This document shows positions 16,774-24,819 of a stretch of 64,000 nucleotides of DNA, piece after piece. The notes under the pieces were generated by a model. It saw only the letters and a program-made list of their open reading frames with translations. It was not told the DNA's origin and searched no databases. Both the position numbers and the translations under genes were made by a program. The stretch lies in the NCBI RefSeq assembly GCF_018129085.1, contig NZ_JAAGBB010000024.1, forward strand, positions 52,711 to 116,710. Direction: 5' to 3'. This stretch comes from Plastoroseomonas hellenica (GTDB lineage Bacteria > Pseudomonadota > Alphaproteobacteria > Acetobacterales > Acetobacteraceae). Position 1 is the first letter of the stretch; every line of letters starts with the position of its first letter.

Positions 16774-17751
16774 TTACTCTGGCGCCTGATTGCGGCGGGA
16801 AATCGCCGGAGGATCGGCGGCTTCCGGGCGCGGCGCCGCATCCTCGCCACGTCCGCGCATCAGCTCGGCAAAGCCGAACAGCAGCAGGAGCTGCCCGAGC
16901 ACCACCTGCACCGCCGCCAGCAGCCTGACCCCGTCATCCCGAGGCGCCAGATCGCCATAGCCGACGGTCGCCTGGCTCACCAGACTGAAGTAGAGCGCGT
17001 CCGGGAAGGCGAGCCAATGCGCCCCGGCCGGCGTATGGAACAGCGGCTCGTGCGAGAGGCCGTCGGCGATGCGGTAAAGCGCCGCGAAGGCGACGACCAG
17101 CACCACATAGACCATGGTGAAGGCGACCATGCGGAGCGCCACCACCGCGATGCGGCCGCCAAGCTCCTCCATGATCAGGGCGGTGTCGACCAGCAGCAGC
17201 ACGACGCCATGGACCGAGGCCGCGACGATGATCGCGATGGCGCCCATGGCCGCCAGCAGCGCCAGGCCCTGCGCCTCCTCCGGCAGGCGGTTGACCGGAA
17301 AGGCCATGCAGAGGGCGCCGACTGCGAAGGCCGGCACCATCCAGCGTGCCATGCGGCGGAGGTGGCGGATATCGACCGGCCCGCCACGCTCCGCCATGGC
17401 CCGGAGCGGGCGGCGGCGCAGCACCACGGCGGTGAGGAAGGTCGCGACCGGCAGCAGGAAGCCGAGCCCCATCGCCGCTTCCCCGGCGCGCGGGAAGGCG
17501 GCGCGGCCGATCACCACGAAGAGCGCCATGTACATGGCGAGCCCGGCGGTGGTGCCGATCGCGAATTGCAGCCCGCGCGGCAGCAGGAAATGCAGCCCGC
17601 CCAGCGCCACCGCCGCCAGGCCCATGGTCCAGGCCGGTGGCGACCAGTCGTTGCGGTCGGCGACCGCCGCCCCCACCAGTCCCGCGAAAGCGAGGGTCAG
17701 CAGCAGCGGCGCCAGCCAGGGCAGCCGCGGCCCGGCCCGCCGCCGCTTCAC
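16774..17751 (-). CDS. Potassium channel-like membrane protein with a C-terminal pore domain
   Basis: 325 residues with about eight hydrophobic helices. The selectivity filter TVGYGD is at 262-267 inside LYFSLVSQATVGYGDLAPRDDGVRLLAAVQVVLGQLLLLFGFAELM, which matches the two-helix Ion_trans_2 pore. The N-terminal six or so helices do not resemble a classic voltage sensor (no row of spaced arginines), and no RCK or cyclic-nucleotide domain is present. K+ selectivity is inferred from the filter. It overlaps the RidA gene stop by 4 bases, so the two are translated together. Confidence 0.8.
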   Translation of the reverse strand: MKRRRAGPRLPWLAPLLLTLAFAGLVGAAVADRNDWSPPAWTMGLAAVALGGLHFLLPRGLQFAIGTTAGLAMYMALFVVIGRAAFPRAGEAAMGLGFLLPVATFLTAVVLRRRPLRAMAERGGPVDIRHLRRMARWMVPAFAVGALCMAFPVNRLPEEAQGLALLAAMGAIAIIVAASVHGVVLLLVDTALIMEELGGRIAVVALRMVAFTMVYVVLVVAFAALYRIADGLSHEPLFHTPAGAHWLAFPDALYFSLVSQATVGYGDLAPRDDGVRLLAAVQVVLGQLLLLFGFAELMRGRGEDAAPRPEAADPPAISRRNQAPE

Positions 17752-18107
17752 GGCGCCGTGGGCGCCAGGGCAACGCCGGTGATCTCGACCCGCCAGCGCG
17801 GATCGACCAGCTTCGCCTCGATCGTCATGCGCGCCGGCTTGGCCGTGGCGTCGAGCCAGGCATCCCAGGCGCGGTTCATCGCCGGGGCATCGGCGATGTC
17901 GGCCAGCACCACGGTCACGCTGACCAGCGCCCGCTTGTCGGTGCCGGCCTCGGCCAGCAGCGCGTCGATCTGGGCCAGGATATCCGCGGTCTGGCCCTCC
18001 GCATCCAGCGACGCGTCATCCGCCACCTGGCCGGCCAGCCAGATCATGCCCCCCGCCACCACGGCGCCTGACAGGCGCCCCTCCTCGGCCAGTCTTTGGA
18101 TCATCAT
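17748..18107 (-). CDS. RidA (YjgF/YER057c/UK114) family protein
   Basis: 119 residues. VVAGGMIWLAGQVADDASLDAEGQTADILAQIDALLAEAGTDKRALVSVTVVLADI and the C-terminal MTIEAKLVDPRWRVEITGVAL are typical of RidA-like trimers. Canonical RidA hydrolyses reactive enamine/imine intermediates using an arginine in an RxxVEI-like segment, here WRVEIT. The subfamily is uncertain: RidA itself or one of the Rid1-7 groups. First gene of a two-gene leftward operon with the channel gene. Confidence 0.85.
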   Translation of the reverse strand: MMIQRLAEEGRLSGAVVAGGMIWLAGQVADDASLDAEGQTADILAQIDALLAEAGTDKRALVSVTVVLADIADAPAMNRAWDAWLDATAKPARMTIEAKLVDPRWRVEITGVALAPTAP

Positions 18108-18186
18108 CGCTCCGCAATCCCCAGCATGCCGCTTCCCGCGGCGGCCTGCGGCACGCCATCATGCGCCGGCCAGCCGGGACCATGAC

Positions 18187-18699
18187 ATGCAAGACATGCT
18201 CGACAAGACCATCGTCGCGACCCGCTACGTGCTCGCGGTATTCTTCCTCGGCCTCGGCGTCGGGCTCGCGCTTTATGCGCTCCGCTTCCTCTGGAAGCTC
18301 GGCCAGCTCGCCGGCGCGATCCTGGAGCCGGATGAGAGCGTGTTCCTGATCGCGCTGCTGCATCTGGTGGATTCGGCGCTGATCGGCTCCCTGATCGTCA
18401 TGCTGGTCGTCTCGTCCTGGGACAGTCTGGTGTCGCGGCTCGATGCCGAGACGGCGCCCAATCGCGTGAGCTGGCTCGCCAAGCTCGATCCCGGCAATCT
18501 CAAGATCAAGCTGGCGACGGCGATCGTCGCCATCTCCTCCATCCACCTGCTGCAGATCTTCATGCGGGTCGGCAGCTACAACGACCGCGACATCGCCTGG
18601 AGCATGGCACTGCATGGGCTGTTCATCGCCGCCGCCCTGGCGCTGGCGATCATGGACCGGCTGCACGGCAGCGAGGATTCGACGGGCGAGAAGAAGTAA
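18187..18699 (+). CDS. YqhA family (UPF0114) membrane protein
   Basis: 170 residues from ATG 18187. Four hydrophobic helices: YVLAVFFLGLGVGLALYALRFL, FLIALLHLVDSALIGSLIVMLVVSSW, IKLATAIVAISSIHLLQIFM and ALHGLFIAAALALAIMDRL. The segments YALRF, HLVDSALIGSL and KLATAIVAISSIHLLQ are diagnostic for UPF0114. An inner-membrane protein of unknown function; distantly homologous to small ion-conducting helical bundles. It stands alone between divergent and convergent neighbours. Confidence 0.85.
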   Translation: MQDMLDKTIVATRYVLAVFFLGLGVGLALYALRFLWKLGQLAGAILEPDESVFLIALLHLVDSALIGSLIVMLVVSSWDSLVSRLDAETAPNRVSWLAKLDPGNLKIKLATAIVAISSIHLLQIFMRVGSYNDRDIAWSMALHGLFIAAALALAIMDRLHGSEDSTGEKK

Positions 18700-18726
18700 G
18701 GCGCCCGCCCCTGCGGCGAAGCGGCG

Positions 18727-19293
18727 TCAGGCTGCCGACAGCGACAGGTGCCCGACCTGATAGGCCTGAACGCCATCGGGGAGGTCGCGCGGCGCCTCGC
18801 GCCAGAGCCGGAAGCGCAGCCGCGTCCAGCCAGCCGGCTCGAAGCCTGCGACCGACGCCAGGGCACCGCGGCGTTCGACATCCGCGACGGCGTCCTCGCT
18901 CTCGCGGCGGCGCAGCGCCTCGAGGTCGGCGGATGGCGGCACCGCCTGGATCTCCCGCGTCGCGACGGCGGCATGCGTTATCCCGGACGCCAGCTCGGCC
19001 CGCCAGGGGATCCAGGTCTTCACCTCCGGCCGGCCGAAGGATTGCGTCAGTGCGGCGAAGCCCGGGCCGCAGAGGAAGTCGTTCAGGCCATCGGTGCGAC
19101 GCCAGACGTAGAAGGGCGCGTAGAGATTGTCCCGGCTCCCCAGGGCACCGGCATCTCGACGCGCCGTGAGATAGGCCTTGAAGGCAAGGCCCGGAAAATC
19201 GTCGAGCAACGGCCCCTTCTCCGCGATGCGGCGATCGATGATCCCCATGTCGTAATCGGCCGGAAGGGTGATGCTGTACTGCATCGCGATCAT
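18727..19293 (-). CDS. DUF4865 family protein
   Basis: 188 residues from ATG 19293, whose ATGA overlaps the stop of the tautomerase gene; ATG 19284 is also possible. MQYSITLPADYDMGIIDRRIAEKGPLLDDFPGLAFKAYL, YAPFYVWRRTDGLNDFL and FGRPEVKTWI are strong family features. Function is unknown. DUF4865 genes are regularly found next to tautomerase-family and LysR genes, as here, suggesting a shared role in modifying or detoxifying a small carbonyl compound. The ferredoxin-like fold is inferred only from size and pattern. Confidence 0.8.
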   Translation of the reverse strand: MIAMQYSITLPADYDMGIIDRRIAEKGPLLDDFPGLAFKAYLTARRDAGALGSRDNLYAPFYVWRRTDGLNDFLCGPGFAALTQSFGRPEVKTWIPWRAELASGITHAAVATREIQAVPPSADLEALRRRESEDAVADVERRGALASVAGFEPAGWTRLRFRLWREAPRDLPDGVQAYQVGHLSLSAA

Positions 19294-19682
19294 GGCTCGG
19301 CCTCGTTCATCCAGGGCTCGCCCTTGGCGAAGGACCATTCGTCGCGCTGGGTCGTGGTGATGATCACCATGACATCCTCAGGCCGGAGGCCGGGCGCCTC
19401 GGCCAGCCGCTCGACCAAGCGCTCGTAGAAGCGCCGCTTGACCTCGACCGTGCGCGGCTTGCCGGCGGTGATGGCGAAAAGCACGAAGTCATCCGAGCGC
19501 GGCCCGCCGAGATAATGCCGGTCGAACACGAGCTCGCCCGGCTCGTGCTGATGGATGGCCTGAAAGCGATCATCGGGCGGCACTTCGAAGCTCTCGACCA
19601 GCGCCTGGTGGAGGCTGTCGGACAGGGCCCTGAGATAGTCCGGCGACTTGCCGCGCAGCAGGGAAATACGGGTGAAGGGCAT
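19290..19682 (-). CDS. Tautomerase superfamily protein (MSAD/cis-CaaD-like)
   Basis: 130 residues starting MPFTRISLLRGKSPDYLRALSDSLHQALVESF; Pro2 is the catalytic base in 4-oxalocrotonate tautomerase superfamily enzymes. FQAIHQHEPGELVFDRHYLGG and the duplicated second half (VEVKRRFYERLVERLAEAPGLRPEDVMVIITTTQRDEWSFAKG) give the double beta-alpha-beta layout of the malonate semialdehyde decarboxylase type. It is divergent from the LysR gene and translationally coupled to DUF4865. The reaction is unknown. Confidence 0.85.
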   Translation of the reverse strand: MPFTRISLLRGKSPDYLRALSDSLHQALVESFEVPPDDRFQAIHQHEPGELVFDRHYLGGPRSDDFVLFAITAGKPRTVEVKRRFYERLVERLAEAPGLRPEDVMVIITTTQRDEWSFAKGEPWMNEAEP

Positions 19683-19771
19683 CTGGGGTTCCTCGCTTCT
19701 GCGCCCGCGGCGGGGCGCTTGACGCCCCCATATCTGGCGCTGCAGCGTTGTCCTGAAAATCAGAAAATAAT

Positions 19772-19784
19772 GGATGTATCATCC
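19772..19784. promoter_or_regulatory. Candidate LysR operator
   Basis: Inverted repeat GGATG-TAT-CATCC in the 122-base divergent region between the tautomerase and LysR genes, 21 bases before the LysR start. A wider TCCTGA...TCAGGA pair (19751-19756 and 19791-19796) surrounds it. The location is typical for autoregulating LysR proteins; binding is inferred. Confidence 0.45.
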
Positions 19785-19804
19785 CACAAATCAGGATAGT
19801 TCCG

Positions 19805-20734
19805 ATGCGACGGGTGAACTTCGACCTGGATGTGCTGCGCAGCTTCGTGACGGGCATGGAGCTCGGCAGCTTCGCCAAGGCGGCCGACCGGCTGGGCCGC
19901 TCCACCTCCGCCGTGAGCGCCCAGTTGAAGAAGCTCGAAGAGCAGGCCGGCATCCCGATCTTCCGCAAGGCGGGGCGAGGGCTCGCCTTGACCGAGGGTG
20001 GCGAGACCATGCTGGCTTATGCGCGGCGCCTGCTCGACCTCAATGACGAGGCCGCCGCGGCCGTCCAGGGCGTCGCATTGGAAGGCTGGGTGCGGCTCGG
20101 CTTGCAGGAGGATTTCGGCGAAACCCTGCTGCCGCAGATGCTCGGCCGCTTCGCGCGCGCGCATCCGAAGCTGCGCATCGAAGGCCGGGTCGTGCGCAAT
20201 GTCGAGCTGATCGACCGGGTGACCTCCGGCCGGCTCGACCTCGCGCTCGCCTGGAGCGACGGCACCGCGACCCCCTACAGCGAGACGATCGCCGAGGTGC
20301 CGATGCGCTGGATCGGACCCGCGGAGGGCAGGAGGGCCTGGGAGCCGTCGGGGCGAGAGCCGCTGCCGCTCGCGGCCCTGGAAGCGCCCTGCCTGCTGCG
20401 CAAGGCGGCCACCGATGCCCTCGACCGGGCCGGCATTCCGTGGCGGCTCGCCTTCGTCAGCCCGAGCCTCGGCGGGCTATGGGCCGCGACCGCGGCGGGG
20501 CTGGGCGTGACTGTGCGCACGCCGATCGGCCTGCCGGCCAGCGTCCACGCTCTAGTAGCCCGGGAGAATGGCTTGCCGGAACTGCCCTCGCTCGGCCTGG
20601 TCCTGCACCGTGCGGACAGGGAGCTTGGCCCGGCGGCAGCCAGGCTTGCCGCGATCATGCTGCAGACCGTCCGGGATGCCATACCCGGCGCCTGGCACGC
20701 CGGCCGCTCCGCGGAAGCGCGGACGACCGCCTGA
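19805..20734 (+). CDS. LysR family transcriptional regulator
   Basis: 309 residues. The N-terminal winged helix-turn-helix reads FDLDVLRSFVTGMELGSFAKAADRLGRSTSAVSAQLKKLEEQAGIPIFRKAGRGLALTEGGE, the standard LTTR DNA-binding domain. The rest is a periplasmic-binding-like sensor domain beginning around residue 90 (VRLGLQEDFGETLLPQMLGRF). It is divergent from the tautomerase/DUF4865 operon, with a palindrome between them, and is therefore its probable regulator. The inducer is unknown. Confidence 0.9.
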   Translation: MRRVNFDLDVLRSFVTGMELGSFAKAADRLGRSTSAVSAQLKKLEEQAGIPIFRKAGRGLALTEGGETMLAYARRLLDLNDEAAAAVQGVALEGWVRLGLQEDFGETLLPQMLGRFARAHPKLRIEGRVVRNVELIDRVTSGRLDLALAWSDGTATPYSETIAEVPMRWIGPAEGRRAWEPSGREPLPLAALEAPCLLRKAATDALDRAGIPWRLAFVSPSLGGLWAATAAGLGVTVRTPIGLPASVHALVARENGLPELPSLGLVLHRADRELGPAAARLAAIMLQTVRDAIPGAWHAGRSAEARTTA

Positions 20735-20756
20735 TCGCCCGCATCCGCTCCGGAGC

Positions 20757-21185
20757 TCAGCCGGCCGGCCGCACGATCAGCGTCATGCCGTCCACCGCCT
20801 CCACCCGCACCGCGGCGCCCGGTGCCGGCGCGGCAGCGTCATGCGGCAGCCGGGCCGGCCAGTCGCTGTCGCCGACCCGGACGCGCAACCCTTCCGGCGT
20901 GGCGGTCAGCACCGTCCCGGCGCGGCCGACCAGACCCGAGACCGGCGTGTTCATCGTGGCATGCCCGCGCCGGCGCGGGCGCAGCCGGAGGCCGGCGGCG
21001 ATACCGGCCGCCAGCAGCACGATGAAAACCAGTACCGTCACCCCGAACGAGGGCACCGCGACCAGCATGAGAAGGCCGGTGCCGATCGCGGCCAGCCCGA
21101 TCCAGAGCAGGAAGATGCCCGGCAGGACCAGCTCGCCGCCGAGCAGCACCAGCCCGACGAGAATCCAGATCAGGCCCGGATCCAT
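20757..21185 (-). CDS. NfeD family membrane protein
   Basis: 142 residues. Three hydrophobic helices (IWILVGLVLLGGELVLPGIFLLWIGLAAIGTGLLMLV and FGVTVLVFIVLLAAGIAAGL) precede a C-terminal OB-fold (LVGRAGTVLTATPEGLRVRVGDSDWPAR). This is the short NfeD form without the protease domain. It overlaps the 3' end of the SPFH gene by 16 bases. NfeD proteins pair with stomatin-like proteins to organise membrane microdomains. The family link is strong; the local role is inferred. Confidence 0.9.
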   Translation of the reverse strand: MDPGLIWILVGLVLLGGELVLPGIFLLWIGLAAIGTGLLMLVAVPSFGVTVLVFIVLLAAGIAAGLRLRPRRRGHATMNTPVSGLVGRAGTVLTATPEGLRVRVGDSDWPARLPHDAAAPAPGAAVRVEAVDGMTLIVRPAG

Positions 21186-22231
21186 GGCGACCCCGGTGCG
21201 GAAGGCGGCAGGGCGGTGGCCCCGCCGGAAAGCGGCGGATTGCCGGCCGGCGGCGCGCCCGGCCGCGGCGGCGGGCTGCGCGGCGGGGCGGGCGGCGCGC
21301 CGTCTTCACCCATGCCGCCGCCACGGAGCAGCTCCAGCGCGGCGGTGATGCCGCCGGCGAGCGCGGTGCTCTCCATCGGCACCAGCACCAGCTTCTGCGC
21401 GGGATTGCCGGCCAGCACCTCGAAGGCCTTCACGTATTTATCGGCGATGAAGTATTGCAGCGCCTGCACGCCGCTGCCCGCCGCGACCTCGGCGACCATG
21501 CGCGTCGCATTGGCTTCGGCCTCGGCCGAGCGTTCCCGCGCCTCGGCGTCGCGGAAGGCGGCTTCCTTGCGGCCCTCGGCGGACAGCACCAGCGCCGCCT
21601 TCTCACCCTCGGCGCGCTTCACCTCCGCCTCCCGGTCGCCTTCGGCCTTGGCGACGGTGGCGCGGCGCTCGCGCTCGGCGGTCATCTGCAGGTTCATGGC
21701 GCGGATCAGGTTCTCCGGCGGCTCGATCTTCTTGATCTCGACGCGGCTCACCTTGGCGCCCCAGGGCTCGGTCGCGCCGTCCAGGATGATCAGCAGCGCG
21801 GAATTGATCCGGTCGCGGCCGGAGAGTGTGTCGTCGAGGTTCATCTCGCCGATCACCGCGCGGATATTGGTCATCGAGAGCTGCTGCAGCGCCTGGGTCA
21901 GATCCTGCACGGCGTAGGACGCCTTCGCCGCGTCCATCACCCGGTAGTAGACGATGCCGTCCACGGTGACCGAGGCGTTGTCGCGGGTGATGACATTCTG
22001 CTCGGGGATGTCGAGCACCTGCTCCTGCACGTTGATGCGGTGACCGACCGTATCGATGTAGGGGATGATGAAGTTCAGCCCCGGCTGCAGCGCATGGGTG
22101 AAGGCGCCGAAGCGCTCCACCGTCCAGACCTCGCCCTGCGGCACGGTACGGATACCCTTGGCCGCCGTGATGATCGCCAGCAGCAACAAGGCGATGAGCA
22201 CGATCGTGCCGAATCCGATCCCGATATCCAT
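21170..22231 (-). CDS. SPFH/Band 7 stomatin-like protein (QmcA/paraslipin type)
   Basis: 353 residues from ATG 22231. One N-terminal membrane helix (FGTIVLIALLLLAIITAAKGIRTV) is followed by the Band 7 domain: VPQGEVWTVERFGAFTHALQPGLNFIIPYID, then ISVD-like VTVDGIVYYRVMDAAKASYAV and LRAVIGEMNLDDTLSGRD-type residues. A charged coiled coil (AERERRATVAKAEGDREAEVKRAEGEKAAL) comes next, and the C-terminal tail is rich in Pro and Gly. It forms large membrane-attached oligomers with NfeD, encoded immediately downstream and overlapping. Likely role in membrane quality control. Confidence 0.92.
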   Translation of the reverse strand: MDIGIGFGTIVLIALLLLAIITAAKGIRTVPQGEVWTVERFGAFTHALQPGLNFIIPYIDTVGHRINVQEQVLDIPEQNVITRDNASVTVDGIVYYRVMDAAKASYAVQDLTQALQQLSMTNIRAVIGEMNLDDTLSGRDRINSALLIILDGATEPWGAKVSRVEIKKIEPPENLIRAMNLQMTAERERRATVAKAEGDREAEVKRAEGEKAALVLSAEGRKEAAFRDAEARERSAEAEANATRMVAEVAAGSGVQALQYFIADKYVKAFEVLAGNPAQKLVLVPMESTALAGGITAALELLRGGGMGEDGAPPAPPRSPPPRPGAPPAGNPPLSGGATALPPSAPGSPWIRA

Positions 22232-22379
22232 GGTCCCTCTCGATGCGTTCCCGTCACGGCACGCTACCCCGTCCGGCACCGCCGGGTCCACCACGCCGGC
22301 TTTCGCCCGTCTGTTGTCCGGCAAAACTTGACGATGTCCGACGCATGGCCATGCGGCCGCAGGCCGCCCATAGTTCCAG

Positions 22380-22422
22380 CGGGGTGAGCGAAGCGATACC
22401 CCGGGGCCGCGAATGCGGCCCC
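22380..22422. repeat. Two adjacent small hairpins in a divergent promoter region
   Basis: CGGGGT (22380-22385) pairs with ACCCCG (22398-22403), immediately followed by GGGGCCGC-GAAT-GCGGCCCC (22403-22422). They lie in the 289-base gap between the leftward SPFH gene and the rightward SDR gene. REP-like or attenuator-like in form; no T-run follows either hairpin. Confidence 0.5.
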
Positions 22423-22520
22423 GCGCACGACCAACAGTTGCCGCCAGCGCGCCCCGACAGCGCGGAAGCCAAGCGGCCGGAGGCGGCGCCGGCGCTTGAG
22501 GTCAAGGAAGAGGAGCAAAT

Positions 22521-23306
22521 ATGATCCAACCCTGCACCACGCCGCTCACCGTCGATCTCACCGGGCTCCGCGTCGCGATCAGCGCCGGCGCCGGCGGCAT
22601 CGGCCGCGTCATGGCCGACAGCTTCGCCGCGTGCGGCGCCAGCGTCTTCGTCTGCGACGTGGACCGGGAAGCGCTGGATGCCTGCCCGCATCCGAAGATG
22701 GAAGCGGACATGGCCGATGCCGCGGCCTGCGAGGGCTTCGTCGAGTCTGCCCTTGCGTCGCTCGGCGGGCTCGACGTGCTGGTCAACAACGCCGGCATCG
22801 CGGGCCCGACCGCCCGCGTCGAGGATGTGCGCACCGAAGACCTCGAGCGCACCATGAGCATCGACATCGAGAGCTTCTTCCATTGCGCCCGCCGCGCGGT
22901 GCCGGCACTGCGCGCGGCGGGCGGCGGCGCCGTCGTCAATCTTTCGTCAGCCGCCGGCCGCTTCGGTTTCCCGCTGCGCTCCCCATATGCCGCCGCGAAA
23001 TGGGGCGTCATCGGCTTCACCAAATCGCTGGCGATCGAGCTCGGTCCCGATGGCATCCGGGTGAACGCGATCCTGCCCGGCCTCGTTGCCGGCGACCGCA
23101 TCCGCCGCGTCATCGAAGCCAAGGCCCAGGCCGAGGGCATTCCCTTCCGCGACAAGGAAGCGCAGCTTCTGGCCGCCAATTCCCTCCGCACCTATGTGAC
23201 CCAGCAGGACATCGCGAACATGGCGCTCTACCTCTGCTCGCCCTTCGGCCGCAGCATCAGCGGCCAAGCCCTCAGCATCGACGGCGACATCCAGTTCCTC
23301 GCGTGA
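22521..23306 (+). CDS. Short-chain dehydrogenase/reductase
   Basis: 261 residues. LRVAISAGAGGIGRVMADSFAACGASVFVCDVD (glycine-rich cofactor motif, with AGAGGIG instead of the usual TGxxxGIG), LVNNAGIAGPT, LSSAAGRFGFPLRSPYAAAKWGVIGF (Ser, Tyr, Lys catalytic residues, YAAAK) and VNAILPGLV are present. A strong GAGGAGC ribosome site precedes the ATG. It overlaps the MaoC gene by 4 bases. The acidic residue after beta-2 (CDVD) suggests NAD(H). Together they could dehydrate and reduce, or oxidise, a CoA ester, but the substrate is not known. Confidence 0.88.
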   Translation: MIQPCTTPLTVDLTGLRVAISAGAGGIGRVMADSFAACGASVFVCDVDREALDACPHPKMEADMADAAACEGFVESALASLGGLDVLVNNAGIAGPTARVEDVRTEDLERTMSIDIESFFHCARRAVPALRAAGGGAVVNLSSAAGRFGFPLRSPYAAAKWGVIGFTKSLAIELGPDGIRVNAILPGLVAGDRIRRVIEAKAQAEGIPFRDKEAQLLAANSLRTYVTQQDIANMALYLCSPFGRSISGQALSIDGDIQFLA

Positions 23307-23806
23307 GCGCGTCCGATGATCGGAGCGCCGGAAGGCGTGGAGATCTGAATCGGCCGCGCCAGACGCAGCCGGTCGCTTCGCTGGATGACCTGGTCATCGG
23401 CCAGGTCTTCGATTTCGGCACGCTCCGCCTCTCCGAGGCGGAGATCCGTGACTTCGCCGGCCGCTTCGATCCGCAATATTTCCACCTGGACCCTGAGGCC
23501 GCGAAGGACAGCATTTTCGGCGAGCTGGTGGCGAGCGGGCTGCACACCCTCTCGGCCGCCTTCGGCCGGATCATGGGCAGCGGCGTCTTCAACGCGATCT
23601 CGCTCGGCGGCAACCAGATCGACACGCGCTGGCCGGCGCCGCTCCGCCCGGATGAGGAGATCGCGATCCGCACCGAGGTGGTGGAGCTCCGCCCTTCCCG
23701 CTCCGGCCGGCAACTCGGCGTCGCCAGGCTGCGCCACACCGCGACCCGCACCGCCGACGGCGTGCTGGTGCTGGAAGCGATCGGCACGCATTTCCTGAAG
23801 CGGTAA
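23303..23806 (+). CDS. MaoC-like acyl dehydratase (hot-dog fold)
   Basis: 167 residues from a GTG at 23303 that overlaps the SDR stop (GTGA). DDLVIGQVFDFGTLRLSEAEIRDFAGRFDPQYFHLDPEAAKDSIFGELVASGLHTLSAAFGRIM is the classic R-hydratase motif: Asp and His in DPQYFHLDPEAA, then GELVASGLHT. A single hot-dog domain fits dimeric (R)-enoyl-CoA hydratases. Encoded with an SDR, so probably acting in the same CoA-ester pathway. Confidence 0.88.
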   Translation: MSASDDRSAGRRGDLNRPRQTQPVASLDDLVIGQVFDFGTLRLSEAEIRDFAGRFDPQYFHLDPEAAKDSIFGELVASGLHTLSAAFGRIMGSGVFNAISLGGNQIDTRWPAPLRPDEEIAIRTEVVELRPSRSGRQLGVARLRHTATRTADGVLVLEAIGTHFLKR

Positions 23807-23862
23807 CCAGCGGTGACGCGGGCATGGTGCTACAAGCCCCCGCGCACACCAGGATCCGATCC

Positions 23863-24813
23863 ATGCGCGCCGTGCTCGTCACGCTCCTGCTTGCCCTTGG
23901 CCTTGCCACGCCGGCGGCAGCCGGCCCGCCGCCTTTCCGGGCCGGCATGGTTCGCATCACGCTCACCGAGCCAGCATTGGCGATCTTTGTCTGGTACCCG
24001 AGCGACGTGGCCGAGCAGCCCTGGCAGGCAGGTCCCTGGCCGATCGCGGCGAGCGCGGGGGCCCCGATCGCGCCAGGACAGCGCTTCCCGGTGATCCTGT
24101 TCTCCCATGGCGGCGGCCCCGGCGGCGGCAACCCGCTGCTGCACCGCGACCTCGGCGCGCAGCTGGCGCGGAACGGCTTCATCGTGGTCATGCCGGCGCA
24201 TGGCAACGAGCCGCCCCGCCTTGTCGTGCGGCCGCAGCAGTTGCGCCGGGCGCTGGCGGCGACCCTTGCCGATCCCAGTTTCTCGGCGGCGGCCGATCCG
24301 GCGCGTCTCGGCGCGATCGGCTTCTCCCTCGGCGGCGCCACCGCCCTCATCGTGGCCGGCGCCACCCCGGATTATGCGCGCTACACCGCCTATTGCCGGG
24401 AGCATCCGGAGGATATCGGCCCCTGCGAGGGCGGCGGCGGCACCAACGCCCCCGCCCCTTCGGCAGACGTGGCGCCGGCATTGCCGCTCCGCGCCCTCGT
24501 CCTGCTCGACCCGCTCGCTGCCCTGTTCGGGCCGCCGGGCCTCGTCGGCCTAACCATGCCGGTGCTGCTGTACCGACCGGCCCGTAGCGGCGTCATACGG
24601 CCGGAAGGCAATGCCATGGCACTGGCCGATGCCCTGCCACGGACGCCGGAGCAGGTGGTGGTGCCGGGCAATCACTGGGTCTTCGTCGACCCCTGCCCGC
24701 CGGTGCTGCAGGCCGAGGCCGTGGTGTGCCGCGACGCTGCGGGCGTCGATCGCGCCGCCATTCATCGCGCGATGGAGGCGCGGATCACGGCCTTCCTGCG
24801 CGACAATCTCTGA
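23863..24813 (+). CDS. Secreted alpha/beta hydrolase (dienelactone hydrolase / PAF-acetylhydrolase-like)
   Basis: 316 residues from ATG 23863. The signal peptide is MRAVLVTLLLALGLATPAAA. FPVILFSHGGGPGGGNPLLHRDLGAQLARNGFIVVMPAHGNE is an oxyanion region, and AIGFSLGGATALIVAG (GFSLGG) is the nucleophile elbow. LVLLDPLAA and GNHWVFVDPC are candidate Asp and His segments. Predicted lipases of this group hydrolyse esters in the periplasm or outside the cell. An upstream ATG at 23824 would bury the signal peptide, so the inner start is preferred. Confidence 0.85.
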   Translation: MRAVLVTLLLALGLATPAAAGPPPFRAGMVRITLTEPALAIFVWYPSDVAEQPWQAGPWPIAASAGAPIAPGQRFPVILFSHGGGPGGGNPLLHRDLGAQLARNGFIVVMPAHGNEPPRLVVRPQQLRRALAATLADPSFSAAADPARLGAIGFSLGGATALIVAGATPDYARYTAYCREHPEDIGPCEGGGGTNAPAPSADVAPALPLRALVLLDPLAALFGPPGLVGLTMPVLLYRPARSGVIRPEGNAMALADALPRTPEQVVVPGNHWVFVDPCPPVLQAEAVVCRDAAGVDRAAIHRAMEARITAFLRDNL

Positions 24814-24819
24814 AGACCC

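Noticed and set aside
16363..18184. Very long plus-strand open frame antisense to the epimerase, channel and RidA genes
   Set aside because: GC-rich codon bias leaves the opposite strand open; residues are Arg/Gln/His-rich with no family match, while the minus-strand genes have clear motifs. Only the last part (18187 onward) is real (YqhA).
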